DNA from: Solibacillus sp. FSL R7-0682
Lineage (GTDB): Bacteria > Bacillota > Bacilli > Bacillales_A > Planococcaceae
Assembly (NCBI RefSeq): GCF_038005985.1
Contig: NZ_JBBOUI010000001.1
Location: 417,501-481,500, forward strand
Direction of reading: 5' to 3'
DNA length: 64,000 nucleotides
Part shown: piece after piece, positions 27,888 through 35,395 of the stretch
Numbering within the stretch: the stretch's first letter is position 1
Layout of the letters: every line of letters begins with the position of its first letter
Position numbers and translations under genes: made by a program
The notes under the pieces: generated by a model
The model's input: only the letters and a program-made list of their open reading frames with translations
Databases searched by the model: none
What the model was told of the DNA's origin: nothing

Positions 27888-28352
27888 ATGGAGTATCGGA
27901 TTGAAAAGATAGATTTTGATTTAAAAGTGATGGGAAAAGGTAAAGTTGTCAAAACAAGCAAAGCCTTTAAAGCAATTCCTTCGCTTTGGAGTAGTGCCAA
28001 AAAAGACGGATTTATGCAAAAGTTAATTGATATGTCATGGGAAGAACCAAAATGCACACTTGAAAGTCTGCTAGGCGTTTGTGGAAACGATGCAGCTATA
28101 ATGGATGATGAATTTACTTACTTTATGGGTGTCCGATATAATGGCGAGATCCCAAGTGATATGGAAACTTTCACTATTACACATAGTACATGGGCTGTTT
28201 TTCCAAGTATCAGTAAAACTTGGAATCGACTATATACAGAATGGCTTCCGAATTCCGGATATGAACTTGCTAATATACCGTGTATCGAATGCTATTATCC
28301 ACCAAAGCATAAACCTCGTAACGAACTTTGGGTTCCAGTAGTTGCTAAATAA
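27888..28352 (+). CDS. Stand-alone GyrI-like effector-binding domain protein
   Basis: This 154-residue protein consists only of the GyrI-like small-molecule-binding fold found at the C-terminus of AraC-type regulators such as YdeE. Recognisable parts are IPSLWSSAKKDGFMQKL, LLGVCGNDAAIMDDEFTYFMGV and THSTWAVFPSI, with the acidic IPCIECYYP near the end where ligand-contacting Glu usually lies. No DNA-binding domain is present and none is recognisable upstream. It may be a truncated regulator or a drug-binding/hydrolase-type SHS2 protein. AAAGGGTGA serves as Shine-Dalgarno. Confidence 0.8.
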   Translation: MEYRIEKIDFDLKVMGKGKVVKTSKAFKAIPSLWSSAKKDGFMQKLIDMSWEEPKCTLESLLGVCGNDAAIMDDEFTYFMGVRYNGEIPSDMETFTITHSTWAVFPSISKTWNRLYTEWLPNSGYELANIPCIECYYPPKHKPRNELWVPVVAK

Positions 28353-28533
28353 ATAATAGAGCGTAAATGAAAATTAATAGCTAATGAAGGAATAGCATGA
28401 TTTTTGTGATTAATTGGAAGTGGAGGATGCATACTTAAGAAACGTTATCAGAAGAAGGGGAACGAGCGATTTAACATTGCTTTATAAACATCTTGTATCC
28501 GCATTGGGACTGTACATATGGGTAGATGGAATA
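28353..28533. other. Intergenic stretch with faint coding-like remnants
   Basis: Between the GyrI-like gene and a minus-strand terminator, plus-strand frames such as TLSEEGERAI (near 28445) and LLYKHLVSALGLYIWVDGI (near 28478-28530) look protein-like but are short, in different frames and lack starts. I read this as decayed coding DNA of unknown origin. Confidence 0.3.
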
Positions 28534-28566
28534 AAAAATACCTGCAGTTAAACACCACAGGTACTT
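28534..28566 (-). terminator. Terminator of the 28593 gene
   Basis: On the minus strand TACCTG ... CAGGTA arms with partial inner pairing are followed by TTTTTTATT. Confidence 0.8.
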
Positions 28567-28592
28567 TATATATTTGAATCTAATGGCAAGTT

Positions 28593-29012
28593 TTATTTAC
28601 TTAATTCCTTATATAAAACATATTTTAAAGCAGAAATTTCATCTTCAGACAGTTTACCTTCAATTTCAGATAATACTTCATCCTTACTAATTGAACCGTT
28701 TTGTGCTTGTTCCTGAATATCTAATAAACGATTTACGCCCACTTTTTTAATTAACACACGTGTCGCTTCTTCCTTAGTTTGGAAGGGAAGCGTATCCGGA
28801 TTTGTAGTTGCTGCCTCGTTCACAATTTCTTGAACCATCGAATCGTTTTCGATATAAGATTTTACTTCTTCTAGGTTTTTATCATCTAATGTAGATTCCA
28901 CTTTTTTAATTATTTTCTCGGAAGCGATATTTGTCCCAAAATGCCACACAGCATAGCCAGCTGCTCCAAGTAAAACAAGAATTATTGCGGTAATTGTTAA
29001 AAACTTTTTCAT
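28593..29012 (-). CDS. Membrane-anchored/exported protein of unknown function
   Basis: I do not recognise this 139-residue protein. An N-terminal hydrophobic helix (about 5-22, LTITAIILVLLGAAGYAVW) with a basic start suggests a membrane anchor or uncleaved signal, leaving an acidic, helical domain outside. The C-terminal half (GVNRLLDIQEQAQNGSISKDEVLSEIEGKL) looks like a small helical bundle. GGAGTG precedes the ATG at 29012 by 6 bases; the 16-residue upstream extension is rejected. It has its own terminator and no operon partner. Confidence 0.65.
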   Translation of the reverse strand: MKKFLTITAIILVLLGAAGYAVWHFGTNIASEKIIKKVESTLDDKNLEEVKSYIENDSMVQEIVNEAATTNPDTLPFQTKEEATRVLIKKVGVNRLLDIQEQAQNGSISKDEVLSEIEGKLSEDEISALKYVLYKELSK

Positions 29013-29126
29013 CAACTCACTCCTGACACTATGAATATAGCACAACTTCTTAAAAACCACGAAGAAAAGATGTTTCTATTATTGGATTTAATTACAATTA
29101 TCTATGCATCCGGTACATAAGAGATT

Positions 29127-29143
29127 AGCGGTTGCTTGGTTGG
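29127..29143. repeat. rlmCD 3'-end repeat, copy 3 (diverged)
   Basis: AGCGGTTGCTTGGTTGG matches rlmCD 23414-23430 at 16 of 17 bases (T for C) and translates in the same frame as AVAWL. With copies 1 and 2 it brackets 23.4-29.1 kb into two segments. Confidence 0.55.
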
Positions 29144-29284
29144 GTTTAATGAAAATTTTCACTGTGTTAATATAAATTTTACTGTTTATTTTAATATGGA
29201 TAATTTATACAATTATAAAGGGGTGTTAATAAAGGTATTTGATTGGATTACTTTACTAACTGAAAATTTGGAGGGGATGAATAA

Positions 29285-29830
29285 ATGTTTAAGTTACTAT
29301 GGTTTCAACATTTGCCAAAAATTAGTATTGATTTGGTAAAGTGGACTCCGTTTATAAAAAATGATTGGTTTCGTCAACACTATATGAAGTTTGTTTATGT
29401 ACTTCAGATTATTATTTTTCTTCTTATGTCAAATTTTCTATATACATGGTTTAATTCTGTTGATATATATATTCTTATTTTTATAGGTATTTTAGTATTC
29501 ATATTCCATGAATTTCTTCACATCGTTGTTGTAAAGAAAGAAGGGAACATTAGCTTAACATTTCGCGGAATGTTTTTTTGGATACATACAGATGCGGTTT
29601 TATCTAAAGCTAGGTTTTGGATTTTTATGACCTTGCCACTCATTGTATTATCTGTAATGCCTGCCATTGCTTCTTTCTTTGTATCAGGAAATTTGCAATC
29701 CATTTTGCTATTTGTAAGCGGGCTAAATTTATTGATTAGTGCCTCTGATATTATCAATTCATTTTTAATTTTCATTAAACCGAAGAACTCACTCTTTTTC
29801 AGAGGTTATTACCGGGTAGAAAAGAATTAA
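29285..29830 (+). CDS. DUF3267 family membrane protein with HExxH motif
   Basis: This 181-residue integral membrane protein has about four hydrophobic helices (near 37-55, 60-75, 108-130, 137-158). The helix at 66-85 carries HEFLH (75-79), a zinc-protease-like HExxH motif typical of the DUF3267 family, which is distantly similar to site-2 protease type enzymes. Activity is not demonstrated for the family. GGAGGGG stands 8 bases before the ATG. A fully hydrophobic body with a basic end (FRGYYRVEKN) agrees with the family. It is monocistronic. Confidence 0.82.
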   Translation: MFKLLWFQHLPKISIDLVKWTPFIKNDWFRQHYMKFVYVLQIIIFLLMSNFLYTWFNSVDIYILIFIGILVFIFHEFLHIVVVKKEGNISLTFRGMFFWIHTDAVLSKARFWIFMTLPLIVLSVMPAIASFFVSGNLQSILLFVSGLNLLISASDIINSFLIFIKPKNSLFFRGYYRVEKN

Positions 29831-29911
29831 ATTTCTTGATCAATACATAATAGTAACAAACTTCACTTCAACTATTTGGTAAGTTTTTTTATAAAGTTCG
29901 ATAAAGTCTAT

Positions 29912-29947
29912 AAGAAAAAGAGGCACCCTAATGAAAGGATGCCTCTT
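29912..29947 (-). terminator. Terminator of the cold shock gene
   Basis: On the minus strand AAGAGGCATCC pairs with GGGTGCCTCTT (G-U pairs allowed) around an 8-base loop, followed by TTTCTT. Confidence 0.88.
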
Positions 29948-29967
29948 ATATGGTTACATCATTAAAA

Positions 29968-30168
29968 TTAAAGTTTTACGATGTTTGTAGCTTGTGGGCC
30001 ACGTTGACCGTCTTCAACTTCGAATTCAACCTTTTGACCTTCGTCTAAAGATTTGAAACCGTCGCCTTGGATTGCTGAGAAGTGAGCGAATACGTCGTTT
30101 CCACCTTCAACTTCGATAAAACCAAAACCTTTTTCTGCGTTAAACCATTTTACTGTACCTTGTGTCAT
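29968..30168 (-). CDS. Cold shock protein (CspA family)
   Basis: This 66-residue single OB-fold RNA chaperone contains RNP1 KGFGFIEV and RNP2 VFAHFSAI, and ends in [10 protein letters not shown]. It binds single-stranded RNA/DNA and melts secondary structure, especially at low temperature. The Shine-Dalgarno GGAGG is 8 bases before the ATG. The gene has an unusual leader with a 21-bp-arm hairpin and T-tract (30215-30283), which suggests control by premature termination. Paralogue letter (B, C or D) cannot be assigned from sequence alone. Confidence 0.97.
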   Translation of the reverse strand: MTQGTVKWFNAEKGFGFIEVEGGNDVFAHFSAIQGDGFKSLDEGQKVEFEVEDGQRGPQATNIVKL

Positions 30169-30214
30169 TTAAATGACCTCCGTTAAATTGTATTTAATAA
30201 GATTAAATTTCCTC

Positions 30215-30283
30215 AAAAAGAAAAAATTCACGTATTACAAAAAGTACCAAATAAAACACGAATACTCTTTGTAATAGGTGAAT
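30215..30283 (-). promoter_or_regulatory. Leader hairpin of the cold shock gene, possible attenuator
   Basis: The arms 30263-30283 and 30226-30246 match in 19 of 21 positions when folded (minus strand ATTCACCTATTACAAAGAGTA). A 16-base loop separates them. On the minus strand the second arm is followed by AATTTTTTCTTTTTG, an intrinsic-terminator-like tail, 46-57 bases before the start codon. Cold shock proteins are known antiterminators, so autogenous control of this leader is plausible. Confidence 0.65.
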
Positions 30284-30522
30284 TTATTGTTATTTTGTAA
30301 ATCATCTTATTAAATATAGTGTATAACAATAACTTACATTTGTCTAGTGTAGAAACGATTATTCAATTCGATTCCCCCATCTCGCATTGTGCAGCCGTCA
30401 AATTGATGTATTTAGACCACTTGGAGCAAGTCATTTTAACCTAAGTAAAATAAATTAATTAATTATTAGTATAGGATAGTAGATGTTTTTTACATAAGGT
30501 AATACACAAGGAGATGATTCAA

Positions 30523-31629
30523 ATGAAAAAGGTGGAATTTTTAAAAATTATGATGCTTTTAATTGTCTTTTTAACTCTTTCTGCTTGCAGTATGACCAAG
30601 GAGGAAAACGGAAATGGAATTGAAGAGCCAGTTGAGGGCATTAAAGAGGGTGAAACCGAAACCACTGAAACCAATCTAGACTTTGTATCCATAAAAAAAA
30701 TTGAAAAATATGAAGGGATGGAAATTACCGACTGGTTCGATGAACAGACTGTTGTCCTCGCAAAAGAAAATAAAGAACTTGGAAAAATGAATCTTTTAGA
30801 GAATGCCGAGTTTTACCCTAGAAGTATATATTTGTTCAATTTGGATACAAAAGAATTTAAAACGATAAAGACAGCAAAAAATATGTTTCTCGGTGGGGCG
30901 GTTTTGTCTCCAGATAAAAAACACCTATTGTATTATGAATATTCGATTGGGGATGTAGCTTATTATTTACACAGTTTAGATAATGGAGAGCAATCTTCTG
31001 TGACGGAGGAAAATATTAGTAGCGCCTATACTGCTGAGTGGACTGACGAACAAAATGTAATCGGTGCTTCCTATAGTGGTGGGGCATATATGGCTGACAC
31101 GAGAGGTATTGTAACTCAAATTACGGAGCTTCAGGATGAGCACTTATTCGCAGTTCAAAAAATACAGGATAAAATTTATTATATAACTACAGACAGTCCG
31201 TTCCCCCAAGTATATATGCTGGACCTGATGACTAAAGAAAAAAGAAATCTACAATTAGAAAATACGGATGGAATTACACTTTCGCCTGATGGAAAACAAA
31301 TTCTGGTTACTCAAGTAACAGATTCTACGAAAAGGCTAGTAATTGCTGATGCCGATGGAACTAGACAAAGAACAATTACGGAAGGTTCTGATGTGACAGG
31401 TGCGTCCTGGTCTCCCAATCAGCAAATGATTGCATATCAATTAGATTCAGTTAGCAATGGTGTAAACAGTAAAGGACTATACTTATACGATGTCTCAACT
31501 GGAAAATCCATTCAAATTGCTCAAAATGTCGGATTCGCAAAAATTACATGGAGCCCTTCAAGTGAAAAAATTTCCTTTACAGAACTGGATGAGAGAATCT
31601 ATAACAGCAGTATCATCTATTTAAAATAG
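30523..31629 (+). CDS. TolB-like beta-propeller lipoprotein
   Basis: This 368-residue exported lipoprotein has the lipobox LSAC following MKKVEFLKIMMLLIVFLTLS. After an acidic linker, repeated blades are visible: LSPDKKHLLYYEY, LSPDGKQILVTQV, SWSPNQQMIAYQ and TWSPSSEKISFTE, the WD40-like/PD40 signature of TolB-type propellers. The ligand is unknown. The ATG at 30523 lies 9 bases from AAGGAG; the ATG at 30514 directly abuts it. Similar lipoproteins occur in Bacillales as orphan genes. A terminator follows after a 5-codon frame with its own Shine-Dalgarno. Confidence 0.82.
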   Translation: MKKVEFLKIMMLLIVFLTLSACSMTKEENGNGIEEPVEGIKEGETETTETNLDFVSIKKIEKYEGMEITDWFDEQTVVLAKENKELGKMNLLENAEFYPRSIYLFNLDTKEFKTIKTAKNMFLGGAVLSPDKKHLLYYEYSIGDVAYYLHSLDNGEQSSVTEENISSAYTAEWTDEQNVIGASYSGGAYMADTRGIVTQITELQDEHLFAVQKIQDKIYYITTDSPFPQVYMLDLMTKEKRNLQLENTDGITLSPDGKQILVTQVTDSTKRLVIADADGTRQRTITEGSDVTGASWSPNQQMIAYQLDSVSNGVNSKGLYLYDVSTGKSIQIAQNVGFAKITWSPSSEKISFTELDERIYNSSIIYLK

Positions 31630-31641
31630 AAGGAGGACTTG

Positions 31642-31659
31642 ATGAGTAAAACCGTTTAA
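31642..31659 (+). other. Five-codon frame with strong Shine-Dalgarno (gene stub)
   Basis: AGGAGG stands 5-6 bases before ATG, then MSKTV and TAA. This looks like the start of a deleted second gene of the lipoprotein operon, or a leader. Confidence 0.3.
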
Positions 31660-31710
31660 CAAAAAATGGTTAAGCTTTTGATTTGGACGGAATTAGTAAA
31701 TAAAATATTC

Positions 31711-31752
31711 AAGAACGAATCCTCTTTATTCTAGGAATTCGTTCTTTTTTAT
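31711..31752 (+). terminator. Rho-independent terminator
   Basis: AAGAACGAATCCT pairs with AGGAATTCGTTCTT across a 9-base loop and ends in TTTTTT. Confidence 0.88.
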
Positions 31753-31895
31753 ATTGGATTACAGGTAAGAATAGTAAAGGAACAATGATTAATTACTACT
31801 TATATTTGCTACGAATCGTAACATGGAAGTCGATGAATGTAGGTAGACGATTTCTCTTTTATTAGACGATAATCAAATAAGGAGGTATGAAAAAA

Positions 31896-32330
31896 ATGAT
31901 TAATATGAATATAAAAAATTTACGTATACAGCATCAGCTTACACAGGAGCAAGTAGCAGAACGTTTAAATGTATCTAGGCAAGTGATAGTTAAATGGGAA
32001 AAAGGGGAATCTACTCCCGATATTCAATATTGTATGGAACTCGCAAAGCTTTACAATGTTACATTAGATAATCTTGTGAATTTTAATGAGCAAGGAAATG
32101 GCTTAGGAGTACCACCGAAAGGAAAGCATTTTTTTGGAATTGCTACGCTAGGTGAGCGGGGACAAATTGTCATTCCCAAAAAGGCACGGGATCTTTTTCA
32201 CTTAAAATCAGGTGATAGGCTCATCATCGTTGGGGATGAAGAGCGCGGAATTGCCATTGTACCAGAACAAATGATGAGTAGCTTTTTTAATATGGTCAAC
32301 CTAAATTTTAAGCAGGAGGAAGATAAATGA
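31896..32330 (+). CDS. XRE helix-turn-helix / AbrB-SpoVT fusion regulator
   Basis: This 144-residue regulator has two DNA-binding modules. Residues of about 4-58 are an XRE/Cro HTH (IKNLRIQHQLTQEQVAERLN, SRQVIVKWEKGESTPD). Residues of about 82-130 are an AbrB/SpoVT swapped-hairpin domain (LGERGQIVIPKKARDLFHLKS, GDRLIIVGDEERGIAIV). The ATG at 31896 is 10 bases from GGAGG; 31887 and 31905 are alternatives. The stop overlaps the ABC ATPase start by 4 bases (ATGA), so the regulator probably controls its own exporter operon. Confidence 0.9.
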   Translation: MINMNIKNLRIQHQLTQEQVAERLNVSRQVIVKWEKGESTPDIQYCMELAKLYNVTLDNLVNFNEQGNGLGVPPKGKHFFGIATLGERGQIVIPKKARDLFHLKSGDRLIIVGDEERGIAIVPEQMMSSFFNMVNLNFKQEEDK

Positions 32331-33061
32331 ACGACGCCATTACAATTAACGCGTTAACGAAAATATATGGCACAAAAAATGCTGTCAATAACGTCTCTTT
32401 GTCAATCCAAGAAAGAGAACTATTTGGCCTGCTAGGTGTAAATGGAGCAGGAAAAACGACATTAATTAAAATGCTATCATGCTTAACAAAGCCTACAAGT
32501 GGTGATGCAACATTGTTAGGGAAAAGTATCACAAAAGAACCTGAACAAGTGCGTACTGCGATTGCTGTATCCCCGCAAGAGACAGCGATTGCTCCTGATT
32601 TAACGGTACGTGAAAATTTAGAGCTAATGGCTGGAGTGCATGGCTTTAATAAAGAGAAAACAAAAATAAAAACCGATGAAATGATTGCTCAGTTTTCACT
32701 ACACCCTTATGAAAAGCAACGTAGTAAAACGTTATCCGGTGGTTGGCAGCGTAAATTGAGCATTGCGATGGCTTTAATTAGTGAGCCCCGCATTTTATTT
32801 TTAGATGAACCAACACTTGGGTTAGATATTATAGGACGCCGTGAACTTTGGGCTTTAATTGAAAAGCTAAAGGAAAAAACTACGATTATTTTAACGACGC
32901 ATTACTTAGAGGAAGCAGAAGCATTGTCTAATCGGATTTGTATAATGAAGGACGGGCAGATTAAAGCAATTGGTTCGGCTCAGGAGCTTATCGAGAAAGC
33001 TAATACGGAGAGTTTTGAGGATGCATTCGTTTATTTTGTAACGGAAGGTGATACACGATGA
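32327..33061 (+). CDS. ABC-2 type exporter, ATP-binding protein
   Basis: This 244-residue ATPase of the drug/antibiotic exporter (DrrA/YhaQ-like) type has Walker A GVNGAGKTT, Q-loop VSPQETAIAP, signature LSGGWQRK (Trp in place of the usual Gln-adjacent residue), Walker B RILFLDEPTLGLD and switch His in LTTHYLEEAE. It is translationally coupled to the regulator upstream and overlaps the permease downstream by 4 bases. The transported molecule is unknown; antimicrobials or lipids are typical of such pairs. Confidence 0.93.
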   Translation: MNDAITINALTKIYGTKNAVNNVSLSIQERELFGLLGVNGAGKTTLIKMLSCLTKPTSGDATLLGKSITKEPEQVRTAIAVSPQETAIAPDLTVRENLELMAGVHGFNKEKTKIKTDEMIAQFSLHPYEKQRSKTLSGGWQRKLSIAMALISEPRILFLDEPTLGLDIIGRRELWALIEKLKEKTTIILTTHYLEEAEALSNRICIMKDGQIKAIGSAQELIEKANTESFEDAFVYFVTEGDTR

Positions 33062-33750
33062 AAATGCTTGTTTTTGCAAATAGAACAACAATGGAAATTG
33101 TAAGGGATCCATTATCACTGTTCTTTGGACTTGGCTTCCCAATAGTATTATTACTGCTTTTATCTGCAATAAACCGGAGCATTCCGGTCGATCTTTTTAA
33201 TATCGCATCCCTAACTCCTGGTATTGCAGTATTTGGCCTATCCTTTATGGCACTTTTTACAGCACAAATTTTATCAAAAGATCGAGCAAGCTCATTTTTA
33301 ACAAGGCTTTTTACAACACCAATGACATCCGCAGACTTTATTATGGGCTATTCTGTACCTTTACTTATGATGTCAATCGTGCAAGGAATTGTCTGTTATA
33401 TTGTAGCGATGTTTATGGGACTATCAATCTCTATTTCTATGATATGGGCAATCGTTTTACTCATCCCGACTTCACTTATTTTTATTGGGCTTGGGTTATT
33501 ATGTGGCACACTTTTGACAAATTTATCTGCGTGGCTTTCGGGCGTATGGTTTGACTTGAATCTTATTGGAGGTTTATTTAAAGACATTGCATATATTTTA
33601 CCATTTGTCCATGCGGTCGATATGGGGAAAGCAGCACTTAATGGGGAATACGGTAACATCTTCCCTCATTTATGGTGGGTACTCGGATATGGCATCATCA
33701 TATCAATAATAGCAATTGCGATGTTCAAAAAGAAAATGCAGGTGGAATAA
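33058..33750 (+). CDS. ABC-2 type exporter, permease
   Basis: This 230-residue membrane subunit has six predicted helices (for example LFFGLGFPIVLLLLL at the start, AVFGLSFMALFTAQIL and GYGIIISIIAIAMF at the end). The conserved ABC-2 region is SSFLTRLFTTPMTSADFI. It overlaps the ATPase gene by 4 bases. Together with the XRE-AbrB regulator it forms a three-gene operon. Confidence 0.9.
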   Translation: MKMLVFANRTTMEIVRDPLSLFFGLGFPIVLLLLLSAINRSIPVDLFNIASLTPGIAVFGLSFMALFTAQILSKDRASSFLTRLFTTPMTSADFIMGYSVPLLMMSIVQGIVCYIVAMFMGLSISISMIWAIVLLIPTSLIFIGLGLLCGTLLTNLSAWLSGVWFDLNLIGGLFKDIAYILPFVHAVDMGKAALNGEYGNIFPHLWWVLGYGIIISIIAIAMFKKKMQVE

Positions 33751-33763
33751 GTAAAGTAGAAAA

Positions 33764-33796
33764 ACAAAAAACCCAGAAATACATGTTCCCGGGTTT
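33764..33796 (-). terminator. Terminator of tetR, possibly shared with the exporter operon
   Basis: On the minus strand AAACCC and GGGTTT arms are followed by TTTTGTTTTTC; on the plus strand the tail is not T-rich. It lies between convergent genes. Confidence 0.7.
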
Positions 33797-33873
33797 AAGA
33801 ACCACTAGCGATTGAATTGAAGCAGACATATGTAATGACGTGATGGGCAGATGATAAATCTATCTAAAGTTTG

Positions 33874-34467
33874 TTAAGCATCTATTTCTTTTATTATAAA
33901 ACCTTTTGCAAAGGTGTTTAAAATACGTATGAGACGTTCTGTCATTTCACCAGGGGTCACATTAAAATCTTGTGCAATCCAGTCCAAAATCAACCCCGCC
34001 GTCCCATAGGCCATATAGCGCTTTTGGGAGTAATCATCAACAAGAGCCACTCCGTATTGAATATCGAAATTATTTTTCAGTAAATTAAAAATTGCCTCAG
34101 GTAATTGTTGGTGAATACGAGGTAACGTATCTTCTAAAAGTAGTAATGTGAAGTAATCGCGGTGATCGTATATGTAATACAATAATTCGAAGGAGTTTGT
34201 AGTTAACTCCTGTACTTTCACTCGACTATTACTTTTATATTTAGACATGCTGTAATACTGAATAGCTTCAAATTTCTCATCCATTAACTCTTCAACAAGA
34301 TCATATATGTTTTGATAGTACACATAGAAGGTTGTTCGATTATATTGGGCATAATCTACAATGTCCTTCACTGTCACAGCACTAAATCCCTTTTTATGTA
34401 CCATTTCAATAAATGCCTTTTTCAAGAAATGCTTTGTACGTAAAGCTTGATTGGAATTGGATTTCAT
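33874..34467 (-). CDS. TetR/AcrR family transcriptional regulator
   Basis: This 197-residue repressor has an N-terminal HTH of about residues 10-55 (RTKHFLKKAFIEMVHKKGFS, VKDIVDYAQYNRTTFYVYYQ) and a C-terminal all-helical ligand domain of the TetR_C_7 kind found in Bacillales. The start at 34467 has AGGAGAG 7-8 bases upstream; a TTG at 34470 is less likely. It is divergent from two tandem SDR genes, which it probably represses. GGTTTC (34509) and GAAACC (34554) face each other in the gap but are 40 bases apart, so no operator is claimed. Confidence 0.9.
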   Translation of the reverse strand: MKSNSNQALRTKHFLKKAFIEMVHKKGFSAVTVKDIVDYAQYNRTTFYVYYQNIYDLVEELMDEKFEAIQYYSMSKYKSNSRVKVQELTTNSFELLYYIYDHRDYFTLLLLEDTLPRIHQQLPEAIFNLLKNNFDIQYGVALVDDYSQKRYMAYGTAGLILDWIAQDFNVTPGEMTERLIRILNTFAKGFIIKEIDA

Positions 34468-34607
34468 CAAATTCTCTCCTACTTTTAGACAGATTGATTA
34501 AAAGTGTTGGTTTCTTCTACATTATAGCAAATATTAAGGATGGCTTACAGAAAGTGAAACCGAGTAAGCTATAAATGTAACTAGAATCTTTAGGGGAGGT
34601 AGACAAA

Positions 34608-35378
34608 ATGAGATTTGAAAACAAAGTAATAATTATTACAGGTGCTGCAGGAGGTATCGGTAAAGAGATTGCACGTAAGCTTGCAGGTGAAGGAGCAAAG
34701 TTAACACTAGTGGATCTAAATGAATCTGCTGTGAAAGCGGTTGCAGAGGAACTTAATTTACATGAAGATCGTGTCTTACTATTAAAGGCAGATGTTTCAA
34801 AAGAAGCAGAAGTTAAAAATTATGTGGATCAAACAGTAAAAAAATTCGGTCGTATTGACGGATTTGCAAATAATGCAGGGGTTGAAGGCCCAGCAAAAAT
34901 TTTAGAAGAAATTACGGAACAAGATTTTGATTTCGTATATAACATTAACGTAAAAGGTGCTTTCTACGGTTTAAAATATGTAATGCCAATAATGAAACAG
35001 CAAAACGCAGGTTCGATTGTTAATACAGCTTCCGTTGCTGGATTAATTGGTTCGCCAAATATGGTGCTGTATAATTCGTCGAAACATGCACTAATGGGCA
35101 TAAGCAAGGTAGCCGCGTTAGAAGCTGCTCCTTTTAATGTGCGTGTGAATACAGTAAATCCTGGTGTTATTAATACTCAAATGATGCGCCAGATTGAGGA
35201 GAAAGTTGCACCGGGTGCTGCAGAAGCTGCACAAACTGCATATAAAGATGCTGTTCCGATGAAGCGTTATGGGGAACCACATGAAGTTGCTACTGTCATT
35301 GCATTTTTACTATCAGACGAAGCTTCTTATGTAAGCTCTTCATCTTACACAGTAGATGGTTCATTATATAATATTTAA
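34608..35378 (+). CDS. SDR family oxidoreductase (first of a tandem pair)
   Basis: This 256-residue classical short-chain dehydrogenase/reductase has the cofactor motif TGAAGGIG (11-18), Asp after the second strand (TLVDLNE, suggesting NAD(H) preference), NNAGVEGP, the catalytic Ser in IVNTASVAG and Tyr/Lys in YNSSKHA. The substrate is unknown. Its neighbour is a paralogue 15 bases downstream, and both lie opposite a TetR repressor. The Shine-Dalgarno is GGGGAGG. Confidence 0.93.
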   Translation: MRFENKVIIITGAAGGIGKEIARKLAGEGAKLTLVDLNESAVKAVAEELNLHEDRVLLLKADVSKEAEVKNYVDQTVKKFGRIDGFANNAGVEGPAKILEEITEQDFDFVYNINVKGAFYGLKYVMPIMKQQNAGSIVNTASVAGLIGSPNMVLYNSSKHALMGISKVAALEAAPFNVRVNTVNPGVINTQMMRQIEEKVAPGAAEAAQTAYKDAVPMKRYGEPHEVATVIAFLLSDEASYVSSSSYTVDGSLYNI

Positions 35379-35395
35379 CAATGGAGGGAACGTAC

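Noticed and set aside
30366-30395. tRNA/tmRNA 3'-end-like string (TTCGATTCCCCCATCTCG)
   Set aside because: It resembles a T-arm plus acceptor strand, but no matching 5' acceptor or other arms can be folded nearby, so it is not called as an RNA gene or attachment site.
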